This document shows positions 25,399-33,884 of a DNA stretch of 64,000 bases, in pieces (positions within the stretch are counted from its first letter, which is position 1; each line of letters begins with the position of its first letter). The DNA lies in NCBI RefSeq assembly GCF_016924755.1, contig NZ_JAFFJX010000025.1, positions 1-64,000 of the forward strand, written 5' to 3'. Source of the stretch: Longitalea arenae (lineage in GTDB: Bacteria; Bacteroidota; Bacteroidia; Chitinophagales; Chitinophagaceae). Below the pieces are notes generated by a model. That model was not told where the DNA came from and ran no database searches. It saw only the letters and a list, made by a program, of their open reading frames with translations. The position numbers and the translations under genes are program-made.

Positions 25399-25613
25399 TT
25401 AATTTGCAGAAACATTAACCTTTTTAATAATAGTCAGGTCTGCAATTGATAACAGCCTCAGTTCACAAAGAATATAAAAAGCCTCTGCCGGAGGCTGAGG
25501 CTCCACCAATCTAAAGCCGTAAACCTTGTAGTACTCCGAATTACATGAATTTATGAAAAAAAATAATAAAGCAGATCTTCTACATAAAAGTCTTTTCGCT
25601 CAATTTCGAACAT
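25399..25613 (-). pseudogene. Small hypothetical gene with homopolymer frameshift
   Basis: From ATG 25613 the minus strand reads MFEIERKDFYVEDLLYYFF up to a run of eight T. The neighbouring frame then continues INSCNSEYYKVYGFRLVEP and AFYILCELRLLSIADLTIIK, ending at TAA 25399. Adding one T would give a single 71-residue protein. Its own terminator lies just downstream. The family is not recognised. The lesion could be a sequencing error, true decay, or a slippery phase-variable tract. A hairpin at 25480-25496 falls inside this coding sequence and is not a terminator. Confidence 0.55.
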
Positions 25614-25778
25614 TTTAAAAATATTAATATTTTATATTTAACACTTAATACCTCATTAACAGCTGATTTGTATTTAATAGTTGTTTAAGATCAATTATAT
25701 TAGGCAGATTTGTAGACGGGCTAAGAACTTAGTGCCAGTATCGACTCGGTGCTGACTAAATTTTCCAAACCAATTATA

Positions 25779-26132
25779 ATGAAGACTGCAAGACGTATTC
25801 TGCTTATTGATGATGACGAAGATGACTGTATCTTTTTCGGCACTGCCCTCGAAGAATTCGATTCTCCAGTACAGTTCGTTTTTGATAGAGATAGCGAATC
25901 GGCTATTGAAAAGCTTAGAAAGGACAAAGACGCTGTCCCTGATGTTTTGTTTTTAGACTGGAATATGCCCCGGATGACTGGCCGGCAATGTCTTTTAGCA
26001 ATTCGAAAAATGTTGAGGATTGCAGATCTCCCGATAGTCATATACACTACGTCGGATACCCAAACAGATCAAGAAGAAGCAAAGCGTCTTGGAGCATCAT
26101 ATTTCCTTACAAAACCTGCAACTATTGCTTAA
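25779..26132 (+). CDS. Single-domain response regulator (CheY-like), C-terminally truncated
   Basis: ATG 25779 starts ARRILLIDDDEDDCIFFGTA after three residues, with the acidic triad D11-D12-D13 and the phosphoacceptor D60 in VLFLDWNMPRMTG. The switch Thr is in IVIYTTSDTQ and the conserved Lys in FLTKPAT. It stops right after that Lys. The next frame would continue LIAPKKLKDILSIYW, the usual end of the last helix in this family, so a one-base frameshift near 26115-26125 has removed the last helix. No output domain and no sensor kinase lie beside it. Activity uncertain. Confidence 0.8.
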   Translation: MKTARRILLIDDDEDDCIFFGTALEEFDSPVQFVFDRDSESAIEKLRKDKDAVPDVLFLDWNMPRMTGRQCLLAIRKMLRIADLPIVIYTTSDTQTDQEEAKRLGASYFLTKPATIA

Positions 26133-26313
26133 TTGCGCCAAAAAAACTAAAGGACATCTTGTCTATATATTGGAAAGTTTCCCAAAGATCTCGCATATAC
26201 TCACCAGAAATAATTTACCAAATTATCAAAAATTACGATTTTCTCTAATTGGTATTTGTATTTTTGCTAAACTCGGTTAAGGTAATTTGATTAGGAGGCA
26301 GTAACCTTAGGGG

Positions 26314-26346
26314 CTGCTTTGCTTTTTATGAATGAAAGCAAAGCAG
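26314..26346. other. Strong hairpin upstream of 26390 gene
   Basis: CTGCTTTGCTTT (26314-26325) pairs perfectly over 12 bp with AAAGCAAAGCAG (26335-26346) around a 9-nt loop. No T-run follows on the plus strand. It may be a processed 5' leader structure or the terminator of the response regulator transcript. Confidence 0.5.
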
Positions 26347-26389
26347 TAGTTGAACGCCCTTATACTGTTTAATCAAATAACTATTACCT

Positions 26390-26701
26390 ATGATTTTGCA
26401 ACACGCGCAAGACCCATTTAACTCACTCGTTTTTTTTAGCGATTCTTTATTTGATGAAAGGGCTCAAGAAACTGACTTGTTAAAATTTTATGTAGCTACT
26501 ACAATTGAACGGCCAACACTGATGTATGAAATTAAAGACTTTGCGCACAAAAGATATTATTTTAGGGCTGTTTGTTGGCATAAAACTCTATTAGTAGAGG
26601 TTCAACAAGACAATGGTATGTGGAATGTAAAGAAATGTTATCAGGATCCTGGAGGTATTGCTATGTTAGAGATTTATCGTATGGCAAAGCAGCTAATCTA
26701 A
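26390..26701 (+). CDS. Hypothetical protein, 103 residues
   Basis: A plausible gene from ATG 26390. It reads DSLFDERAQETDLLKFYVAT, later YEIKDFAHKRYYFRAVCWHK and ends EIYRMAKQLI. The protein is soluble, with no signal peptide. Family not recognised. It stands alone between a hairpin and a minus-strand pseudogene. Confidence 0.5.
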   Translation: MILQHAQDPFNSLVFFSDSLFDERAQETDLLKFYVATTIERPTLMYEIKDFAHKRYYFRAVCWHKTLLVEVQQDNGMWNVKKCYQDPGGIAMLEIYRMAKQLI

Positions 26702-26719
26702 TAGAGACTTTAATTGCTT

Positions 26720-26981
26720 TCAACCTCGCTTTTTTTCTTTAAACTCTTTCAAAATCATAAGGCCTAATTCCTCTGGATCATACTTTATAAAGTCAGATAA
26801 TCGGATTAATTCTACTTTCTGGACATTCGTCGGATCGCTAACAATCTTAGCCATCCGACGCTTGTCTGTTTTAAGTCAGTGGCCCAGCAGGTGGTAACCA
26901 CGTAAAAATTTCAGAAAACTTTTTTATAATCCCGCGGGCTAGCAACTTGTGCACCATTCCATATCTCAGATCGAAGATCAT
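26720..26981 (-). pseudogene. Frameshifted paralogue of the 23880 HTH-like gene
   Basis: From ATG 26981 the minus strand reads DLRYGMVHKLLARGIIKKFS, EIFTWLPPAG, then after frame changes PLTDLKQTSVG and RMAKIVSDPTNVQKVELIRL, SDFIKYDPEELGLMILKEF, ending at TGA 26722-26720. The order of elements equals that of the intact protein at 23880-24119. Two frame changes near 26850-26880 break it. Confidence 0.6.
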
Positions 26982-27000
26982 AATGCAGTTTATAATCATT

Positions 27001-27661
27001 GTTCCTTCATTTATCAGACGAATATATAATGAGGGAATTATACGACCGGTTAAGTGTGCGGGAATTTCTTGTGCAGGACCTTTTGCGGATGATTCCAATA
27101 AATCGTGTTGAACGTCAAATAAACCCATCAATTAAAGTTGTCTAAGGCTAATTTTATGTTGACTTCAATTGAAAACCGTCACTGGAGAATTTGGTGTTTT
27201 GCAATTTCGGTAATATGGAAATCATCTTTCTCATCCTTCATGTTCCCTTTATAACATGTTCATTTTATAAGGCGTTTAAATCTAGCAAACACAAATAATT
27301 AATTTCACCTGGGTTATAACTGCAGCCAAATTAGAAGGGGCCGGATAGACATCCAGCCCCGTCGTAATCCTTAATATTCCTATCAGATATTAACCATGAA
27401 ATTAGAATTTAATTTTCTCTTGGTTAATGACCGTGATCAACGTTTAACTCCATTAAGCAAATGAATTGCCTGCTTTTTTTACCTGATTGGTTTTCTTTCC
27501 CTATTCTTAATACCAGATACATTTTTTAAACTGCTTCAATATGATCATTATGTGCAGTTAGATCTTTGGATCTTACAAAGTTGTTGTGTGAGACGAAGCC
27601 AAGGCAGCAAGCGGTATGAAATCGCCTGGCATAAAATATTGACCGTGTGTTTAAAATGACT
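27001..27661. other. Gene-poor region
   Basis: About 660 bp with no supported gene. A plus-strand frame at about 27530-27655 (QLDLWILQSCCVRRSQGSKR, then YEIAWHKILTVCLK) resembles a short protein tail without a start. Confidence 0.4.
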
Positions 27662-27689
27662 AAGCTGCCGACCGATATGTCGGCAGCTT
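27662..27689 (-). terminator. Hairpin after the 27718 gene
   Basis: AAGCTGCCGAC and GTCGGCAGCTT form an 11-bp perfect stem with a 6-nt loop. It lies 29 bp downstream of the minus-strand stop at 27718. The T-rich run after it is weak (AGTCATTTT), so it may be a bidirectional or partial terminator. Confidence 0.55.
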
Positions 27690-27717
27690 TCAGTGGTGGC
27701 TGTTGGGAAGCCACAGC

Positions 27718-28032
27718 TTACTTTTGGGCCTTAAGTGCGCTTTTAAATAACGCCTTTTCGACGATTTCAAGCACATCGCTATGTACTGTTTTATCGTCAC
27801 CAAAAAAAGTGATATATTTTTTCTTTGATGGTGCCATATTGTGTAACGCGTCAAATTCCCAGCGTCTACCTTTCTTAACGACAAACAGGTATTCAAAATC
27901 CACATACCAGTATAATGCTTCCACATCCGCATAATAACCCTTGGGCATTTGGGTTTGAAATTTTCGAACGAATTGCTGTACTGTCAACTCCTTTTTAAGT
28001 GCTTGTGCGCAGTCAAAAATTGCAACGAACAT
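27718..28032 (-). CDS. Hypothetical protein, 104 residues
   Basis: From ATG 28032 it reads MFVAIFDCAQALKKELTVQQ, FVRKFQTQMPKGYYADVEAL, YWYVDFEYLFVVKKGRRWEF and FGDDKTVHSDVLEIVEKALF. Coding character is good and a hairpin terminator follows. No motif that I recognise; a soluble helical/strand mix. Possibly part of the mobile cargo. Confidence 0.6.
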   Translation of the reverse strand: MFVAIFDCAQALKKELTVQQFVRKFQTQMPKGYYADVEALYWYVDFEYLFVVKKGRRWEFDALHNMAPSKKKYITFFGDDKTVHSDVLEIVEKALFKSALKAQK

Positions 28033-28176
28033 GATGCAGAAGACGAAATGATGATGACAGGCGCAAGATTTATTATGGAGGGCATGCTAATATGATTCAA
28101 ATTATAAAAGACTCCAATATTTGATGAGCCAACTAGTATTACTTAGGCGAGTGTCGCCTTCATTTAACCGGTCGTT

Positions 28177-29145
28177 ATGTTTAAAATGTCTAAATTGTAT
28201 GAACACTCGTGTTACAAAATTATGCCCGGAAGAAGCTCCATTTTTATTATTGTGATAGCTCTCCCTTTGGGGATATTAGCATCTCTTCAGGTATTTCAAC
28301 GAGAGACGCCGGTGTCTTTCAAAAGCGTTCGCAACAGCATGGGTATGCAGCTCAGGGTGGTGGAAGAAAACACGCAACCGACGCTGCGAATTGTCTTGCC
28401 AGGTCGTCCTGCCTCGGATCGGACGCTCGAGATCATCTTTCCAGAGCACCTTACGATACGACCTCGTGGGAATACTGATGCAAATCAGATCTATATGTGG
28501 CGGCCTGGGCGATACGGTGAGCGGCCGCAATGGCGCCAGTCTGGGCGAATTCTGGAGTATGAGAGAAATTTTCCGGGTAAAGTGCATATGCTGGCCAGAG
28601 CCACTCTCCAGGAAGATGGTGTTCGCTTTCACTTCAGGCTTCATAACCAGTCCAAAGTGACTTACGATCTCATCTGGGCTCCGATCGATCCACGGCTTAC
28701 CGCAGATTTCCATGACATCCGGCTGGAGCGGACCTACGTCCATCATGCAGATGGCTTCGATCTGCTCGCATCCGAAACACCGGACCGACTGACGATACCG
28801 CTCAGTCAATGGTTGCCGGCACGATATCTTGCTTCGTACACCTGGCCCATACCGTCGCAGAAAATTGAGCGTCGCGAAGGCATTACGTACTACAACAAGT
28901 CGCGGGCAGTTGATGCGCCTTTCATTGCCACGCTTTCCCAGGACGGTCGCTGGGTGATTGGGAGCTTTACCCGTAACACAGGCAATGTTTGGAGCAATCC
29001 GGAGCTGACCTGTCAGCACGTGGACCCCCAGGCATCGTTGGCCCCTGGTAAGGAGGCGATATTGGAAACCAAGCTCCTGGTCGTTAGTGCCTCGCTTGAC
29101 GAAGTGTTTAAGATGGCTATGAACCAACGTGACTCGCTGAAGTAA
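28177..29145 (+). CDS. Hypothetical membrane-anchored protein in a GC-rich island
   Basis: An N-terminal hydrophobic helix (IFIIVIALPLGILASLQVF, about residues 22-40) precedes a beta-rich extracytoplasmic domain: MQLRVVEENTQPTLRIVLPG, LEIIFPEHLTIRPRG, GVRFHFRLHNQSKVTYDLIW and ITYYNKSRAVDAPFIATLSQ. No enzyme motif is recognised. The coding DNA is clearly richer in G+C than its neighbours, with G/C-ending codons favoured, which points to acquisition from a higher-GC donor. A 283-codon ORF on the opposite strand is a by-product of this composition. The start could be 28177 or the internal ATGs at 28189 and 28222. Confidence 0.65.
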   Translation: MFKMSKLYEHSCYKIMPGRSSIFIIVIALPLGILASLQVFQRETPVSFKSVRNSMGMQLRVVEENTQPTLRIVLPGRPASDRTLEIIFPEHLTIRPRGNTDANQIYMWRPGRYGERPQWRQSGRILEYERNFPGKVHMLARATLQEDGVRFHFRLHNQSKVTYDLIWAPIDPRLTADFHDIRLERTYVHHADGFDLLASETPDRLTIPLSQWLPARYLASYTWPIPSQKIERREGITYYNKSRAVDAPFIATLSQDGRWVIGSFTRNTGNVWSNPELTCQHVDPQASLAPGKEAILETKLLVVSASLDEVFKMAMNQRDSLK

Positions 29146-29215
29146 TGACTCGAACTCTTAAGGCTGCATATGGAACATGGCCCCGGACGCCGGTTCTTGC
29201 TGTTTGTCATACAAA

Positions 29216-29505
29216 GGTGGCCAGAATATAACCGGTGAGCAGCGTCGGGGAATATAACAAGGTTTTCACCAGTAATCGGGCAACACATCTAAACGCTCCC
29301 ATATTTCTGTCAAATATGTCTTGTTCACTATAGTAATACATGGTTACCGGATTAAGTGTAATGAATCTAAAAAATATTCAAGCTACCCGTCCTGCCTTCC
29401 TTATTCATCATATTATGCTGAACGGCAGCTTCCAGGCATTGTTTAAAAGAGATGACAACGCCCGTCTGATCAGCATCAAATTCGACGCCGCATGAACCGT
29501 TTCTA
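29216..29505. repeat. Dispersed repeat, copy 2
   Basis: Second copy of the segment at 24187-24420, same orientation, with an extra block of about 55 bases (around 29310-29365) and scattered substitutions. The minus-strand FDADQTG frame is preserved without a start. Confidence 0.7.
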
Positions 29506-29557
29506 CAGAATTTCAAAAAAGTGAGGGGAACCACATTCCTTTATACTTCCGATTATT

Positions 29558-29764
29558 TTAAAGCTGGTCAGACTTAGAATTTAGCATTTTTTGAAGTGCA
29601 ATTTTTTTGTCATAAAGATCGCTCCAATAAGCGTTAAGGCGATTTATCCATTCTACGAAGGAGGGGGTTACATGCCGAAACTCCTTGCAATTACCTGCCT
29701 GATTTATGGCCTCTGGCAGCTCGGTGACGGTCGCTGGCCTGCCATCCAAATCATATACCTCACA
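29558..29764 (-). pseudogene. Fragment of a small mobile-element protein
   Basis: The minus strand reads CEVYDLDGRPATVTELPEAI, then FRHVTPSFVEWINRLNAYWS and DLYDKKIALQKML. The V-x-D-L-D-G, TELPEAI and YWxDLYxKxxxL elements recall a short conserved protein found in Bacteroidota conjugative elements. There is no ATG start (only a TTG at 29749) and a stop lies directly upstream, so it is probably truncated. Confidence 0.4.
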
Positions 29765-30066
29765 TTATTATTTGATTTTATATGGATGCAATGTTGTAAA
29801 GTGTCGGAGATTTCTTCTATCTAAGAAACTTCTTTAAATCCAAAAATGGCTATACGTGTTGCTTGACGACTTTAAATGTACTGAAGACCGAAAAGCTTGG
29901 TAATGGAACGTTGGGAATTTATGAAAAAATGGAAGACGACGGAGCAACACAAAACAAATATGAGCAGTTTAAAGACAAATCAGTTTCGTGCTTACCCATA
30001 TATTTGCGAAGGTGCTTGTAGGATGTTATTTTAGTCGTTGTTAATCGAAATCAATAAAACTGTTAA
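29765..30066. other. Intergenic, no gene seen
   Basis: About 300 bp before the 30067 gene. No recognisable ORF, repeat or RNA. Confidence 0.4.
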
Positions 30067-30498
30067 ATGACAGACTTCACATTTGACGATGATTTAAAAC
30101 TGTGGGAATCAAGGATCCAGTACAAAGGAACCGGAATACCCGTGAGATTTGCCGAAACTGATCCAGAAACACACGGCGAACGCGGCCGTGCCGAAAACAT
30201 GCTCAAAACGAGAGCGCTTATTGAACAATCCTTGGATGGGTCGGTTGAACGTGCAAAAAAAATGATCCGGCTGTTTGTACAGGAGTCGGGCTTTTATAAA
30301 GAGGAGGAAAACAACATGATGACTGACTTTGATCTGAGCGCAGTCTGGCTGGAGCCCCCGCTTGAGACGATTGAATATTACATCGAATATTCGCTGGACT
30401 TTGAGATCATTAGTGAAGCATGGGTAGATAATTATGGATATTTCAAAATCTATTTTATGCACAACAAGATAACTGGTGTGAGAAGGATGCAATATTAA
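30067..30498 (+). CDS. Hypothetical protein, 143 residues
   Basis: From ATG 30067 it reads MTDFTFDDDLKLWESRIQYK, later NMLKTRALIEQSLDGSVERA and EYYIEYSLDFEIISEAWVDN, ending ITGVRRMQY. Soluble, acidic, good coding character, no signal peptide. The two-part look (helical, then a beta-rich segment with an FEI..AWVD motif) resembles small immunity-type or DUF proteins of Bacteroidota, but I cannot name the family. No toxin gene is seen beside it. Confidence 0.6.
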   Translation: MTDFTFDDDLKLWESRIQYKGTGIPVRFAETDPETHGERGRAENMLKTRALIEQSLDGSVERAKKMIRLFVQESGFYKEEENNMMTDFDLSAVWLEPPLETIEYYIEYSLDFEIISEAWVDNYGYFKIYFMHNKITGVRRMQY

Positions 30499-30675
30499 CA
30501 CGATGATGGATAGGGCAGCGCCTATACAAACAGCCAGTACCGAACGCCAACTGCGCGAAGACTGTGGTAGACTGGCAGAGCTGTTTTAGTTGAATATAAA
30601 TAATTTGTAATGGCTCCGATATAACCAGATAGTTTGGGATTAACTTTAAAGAAAGGAAGCCTCAAAAGAACCGGT

Positions 30676-31824
30676 ATGAAAAAAATAATGCTGGCCACCT
30701 TATTTGTAGTGACCGTTTTTTTTGCCCAATCACAGCGAGCAGTACCTACCGATAACCCTTTACGTGATTGGATGGATACGATCGTTCAAAACGCCGTATT
30801 GCCTTTTATGCAGGATACATCACGTGTAGGCTTGTCGATAGGTATTGTAAACAACGGCAATAGTTATTTTTACAACTATGGCACATTGGAGAAGGGAACC
30901 CGTAAACTTCCAACCAATGAAACAATCTATGAAATAGGATCTGTTTCAAAAACCTTTACCGGTTTGCTGCTTGCCCATGCAATAATCGACAGAAAAATAA
31001 AACTGGATAATGACATCGGGCAATACCTGCATGGACGTTATCCGAATCTGTCGTATCAGGGGCAGCCCATAAAAATCGGGCATCTTGTGAATCACACGTC
31101 CGGCCTGCCCCCGTTTTTGCCGCATAGGCCTGACCTTTTTCAGCATGCTAAAGACTCCGTTGCTTTCCTCCTCGCCAAATTACATGCCGCTTATACCAAA
31201 GCGCTTTTCCTTAGAGATCTGCATCATGTAACACTTGATACGATCCCCGGCTTCAATTACCGTTATTCCAATACGGCGGCGCAGACCCTGGGTTTTATTC
31301 TGGAAAGGGTATATAACACGCGTTTTGAGGAGCTGGTCAAACGATATATTTCCGATCCGCTGTCTATGAAACAATCACCCGCTTTCATCCGTTCACCGAA
31401 TACCTGGCTTGCGAAAGGACATGATGCCAAAGGGAATATTATGCCGTATATGCCTGCGCTGATGAAGGCATCCGGCGGCCTGTGTTCTTCTACCTCCGAT
31501 ATGGTACGATACATCAAATTGCAATTGCAGGAAGAAAACAAAGTGGTTGCGTTATCGCATATGCCCACGCAAAGGTATACCGACAGTACAGCCATTGGCT
31601 TTTTCTGGCGAATAAACAGGGTGAACAATAAGTTCGATAAGTTATGGCATACGGGCGGTACGTTCGGCTTCTCAAGTTATTGCGTTGTCTATCCCGATAC
31701 AAAGACGGGCATCATCTTACTCTCCAACGAGTTCGACGAAGCCTCACAGGGAGGGCTTATACAAATAGCCGACAAAATCTTTGCGTCAGCTTGCGGCACA
31801 GCCGGGGGCATATCTCCGCAGTGA
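30676..31824 (+). CDS. Serine hydrolase of the beta-lactamase (class C/AmpC-like) family
   Basis: The start ATG 30676 gives a signal peptide (KKIMLATLFVVTVFFAQSQ); the longer frame starts with TTG. The catalytic motifs are in order: S-x-x-K in IGSVSKTFTG (Ser near residue 90), Y-x-N in RYSNTAAQTLG (near 196) and the third motif as WHTGGTFGF (near 324). NHTSGLP lies between the first and second. At 382 residues it has family-typical length. Members hydrolyse beta-lactams, D-amino-acid peptides or esters; the exact substrate is unknown. It would act in the periplasm. Convergent with the WG-repeat gene. Confidence 0.9.
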   Translation: MKKIMLATLFVVTVFFAQSQRAVPTDNPLRDWMDTIVQNAVLPFMQDTSRVGLSIGIVNNGNSYFYNYGTLEKGTRKLPTNETIYEIGSVSKTFTGLLLAHAIIDRKIKLDNDIGQYLHGRYPNLSYQGQPIKIGHLVNHTSGLPPFLPHRPDLFQHAKDSVAFLLAKLHAAYTKALFLRDLHHVTLDTIPGFNYRYSNTAAQTLGFILERVYNTRFEELVKRYISDPLSMKQSPAFIRSPNTWLAKGHDAKGNIMPYMPALMKASGGLCSSTSDMVRYIKLQLQEENKVVALSHMPTQRYTDSTAIGFFWRINRVNNKFDKLWHTGGTFGFSSYCVVYPDTKTGIILLSNEFDEASQGGLIQIADKIFASACGTAGGISPQ

Positions 31825-31855
31825 TAAACTGCACCCTTTTAGCTCTTAGATCTAT

Positions 31856-33118
31856 TCAGGCCCCTTTATAGTATGTATGATGTTTAGGCAAAGGTTTGTT
31901 TTCCTCAATTTTCTCACCATGCAAGGTATATACATCATATTCGTATTGTTCGTTAAAAGAGGCTCTACCCTTCTGGATAAAAATAAAATCCTTAATGCGA
32001 TACCAGTTGGTCCTGATGGCATCGTATACTATCGGGGTCACCAATCTGCTCATATTGTAGACACCTAACTTACCACCTTTCACCACCCAGCGTCCTTTAT
32101 GGTCTTCATTACTGAAAAATACAGTTCCTCCCTGATTCACTACCCAAACTGTGTCCTCAACTTCCTCTATCCAGTCGTATTCTATAGGAACAATGACATT
32201 GTTGTTGCAGTCCACCACACCCCATTTGACGCCTTTGGCTGATAACCTGTTCTGCTCGACATTGTATTCGAAACTAAAGCGGCCCCTGGCAACTTTGAAA
32301 AAATTCGGATTGCGGAAAGGATCTACATAGGCATATTCTATAGGTAACATTGTACTCCCATCGGTGCGAAGGATACCCCACAAACCGGTATACTGGCTCA
32401 TGTCGTTATCGTACCAGTCGAACTCCGTTTCCTGGCAGTGTATGATAGCCTTGTACAAAAGCGGGCTTTCGAAAGAGGGCGCTTGGTATGTATTGCTGGT
32501 GGCTAGCAATATCCTATCGACATTCAAGGGCTTTAATTGTAGGGTATCAAGATTAAAAGAAAAATAATCGTTCGACAGGTTCTGTACTATTGTACCTGAA
32601 TCTTTGATGCTTGATAAGATGTTCTTATATTGGAAGTCGAGTAGTACGTTTTCATTGATATCTATAATCCCGAATAACCCGTTGCGTTTGGCCTTGAAGA
32701 TGTTGCGGCGCAGGCCATGTAAGAACTCATAGGATGGAGGTATAATCACTCTAAACCTTTGGTCCAATGCACCGATAAAATCACTTTTTATTATCAGCAA
32801 GTTGCCAAAAGAGTCAATTGTTATTGTCGTGCCTCGTTTAGACTTTCCTTTCAGTTTGCCGCTAATATCAAAAAAGTAATACCGCTCCTGCGGGGGGGTG
32901 TTTTCATATTTAACCCCTTCAATATAATTCAGTGCACGGTTAAAGCCAACGGAATGGTAAATAGGCTTAAGTAGGATATCAAAACTGCCACCTGCCGTCT
33001 CCGCGATCACACCCCATTTTCCGTCTTTATTTTTAAAAATTGTAATGTTTTGGTAGACCAACTCGCTGTATGTAATAGCATACTTACTGAGGATATTTTG
33101 TGGTAACAGATTATACAT
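31856..33118 (-). CDS. WG-repeat protein
   Basis: At least five WG-type repeats can be read: KDGKWGVIAETAGGS, GLFGIIDINENVLLDFQYKN, GLWGILRTDGSTMLPIEYAY, VKWGVVDCNNNVIVPIEYDW and GKLGVYNMSRLVTPIVYDAI. Each has a G-x-x-G-[VI]-[VIL]-[DN] core, then a [VL]-x-P-[IF]-x-Y strand, as in Bacteroidota WG proteins thought to form beta-propeller or solenoid binding surfaces. No obvious signal peptide follows ATG 33118. Binding partner unknown. Confidence 0.85.
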   Translation of the reverse strand: MYNLLPQNILSKYAITYSELVYQNITIFKNKDGKWGVIAETAGGSFDILLKPIYHSVGFNRALNYIEGVKYENTPPQERYYFFDISGKLKGKSKRGTTITIDSFGNLLIIKSDFIGALDQRFRVIIPPSYEFLHGLRRNIFKAKRNGLFGIIDINENVLLDFQYKNILSSIKDSGTIVQNLSNDYFSFNLDTLQLKPLNVDRILLATSNTYQAPSFESPLLYKAIIHCQETEFDWYDNDMSQYTGLWGILRTDGSTMLPIEYAYVDPFRNPNFFKVARGRFSFEYNVEQNRLSAKGVKWGVVDCNNNVIVPIEYDWIEEVEDTVWVVNQGGTVFFSNEDHKGRWVVKGGKLGVYNMSRLVTPIVYDAIRTNWYRIKDFIFIQKGRASFNEQYEYDVYTLHGEKIEENKPLPKHHTYYKGA

Positions 33119-33323
33119 TAGTTTGTGATTTTGTAAATCGCGCTCAATCCGGAAATCTATGTGAAAGTATAGCCGGTGAAAGTGTACCGCAATAATATAA
33201 ATTTTTTCTGATCAGAGAAACATAAACGGTCTTATCCTCCGTCGATATTAATATGTGTTTCATTAAATAAAATAAGTTGAACTGGCCACAAGGCCGTCGA
33301 CGTATCTTAGAATTACAAATAAA

Positions 33324-33355
33324 TTGGCGGATGCCTGGAAAGTAGTTTATTTTTG
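33324..33355 (+). promoter_or_regulatory. Candidate Bacteroidota promoter
   Basis: The -7-type box TATTTTTG at 33348-33355 fits the Bacteroidota consensus TAnnTTTG. A weaker TTGG lies at 33324-33327, 20-21 bp upstream, where the -33 TTTG box is expected. It faces the lipoprotein gene at 33405. Confidence 0.45.
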
Positions 33356-33404
33356 AAATGTGCTTGGGACCGGCGATACTTATATTAGAAAAATCTTTCA
33401 GATT

Positions 33405-33884
33405 ATGAAATTAAGAATTACGCAAACCGTTGCACTTTTCTCCATGGTTCTGATATTCTTGTCGTCTTGTGGAAAAGACGGCCTTCAAGAACCACCGATT
33501 GTTGACCCGCCAACTTTTTCTCATATAGAGGTTTGGGAAGAAGCGGAAATGAAAAGCGGAAGTGGTAATTGGGAAATAATTCCGGATGGTAATCGCTTGA
33601 CTGTATGGTGGGAATTTATGGAAGATTTAGGAACATCTATTCAAAACACCGGCGCATACCGGTATGATCCGGCCAACCTGGGAATCAGCGTTGATACAGC
33701 GGGAAACGTTCAGATAAAAAACAATTTATTGTCATTTATATTTTATAAGAAAGATAGTATCTCGCAAGCTATATATCGAGACACTACAAACGTTCAATAT
33801 TTCATTGTTGGGGATACTTCACTTGTCATTCGCAATGCATCAACCCAGCCTGCTGTTGAAATTAAATTCAGAAAAGTTAAGTAG
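33405..33884 (+). CDS. Small surface lipoprotein, unknown function
   Basis: From ATG 33405 the signal peptide is KLRITQTVALFSMVLIF with lipobox LSSC, followed by GKDGLQEPP. The mature part is a compact beta-rich domain (GNWEIIPDGNRLTVWWEF, later RYDPANLGISVDTAGNV and KPxVEIKFRKV-like end). It resembles small lipocalin-like Bacteroidota lipoproteins in length and strand pattern, but I cannot assign a family. Start chosen because it gives a lipoprotein signal; the longer frame to 33360 does not. Confidence 0.7.
   Translation: MKLRITQTVALFSMVLIFLSSCGKDGLQEPPIVDPPTFSHIEVWEEAEMKSGSGNWEIIPDGNRLTVWWEFMEDLGTSIQNTGAYRYDPANLGISVDTAGNVQIKNNLLSFIFYKKDSISQAIYRDTTNVQYFIVGDTSLVIRNASTQPAVEIKFRKVK

Noticed and set aside
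25480-25496. Hairpin with A-run resembling a minus-strand terminator
   Set aside because: It lies inside the coding part of the small gene at 25399-25613; a genuine terminator follows at 25334-25375.
28276-29127. 283-codon minus-strand ORF opposite the 28177 gene
   Set aside because: It is the antisense of a GC-rich gene; the plus-strand frame has a membrane anchor and better amino-acid pattern, while the antisense protein is rich in Arg/Cys/His and has no domain.
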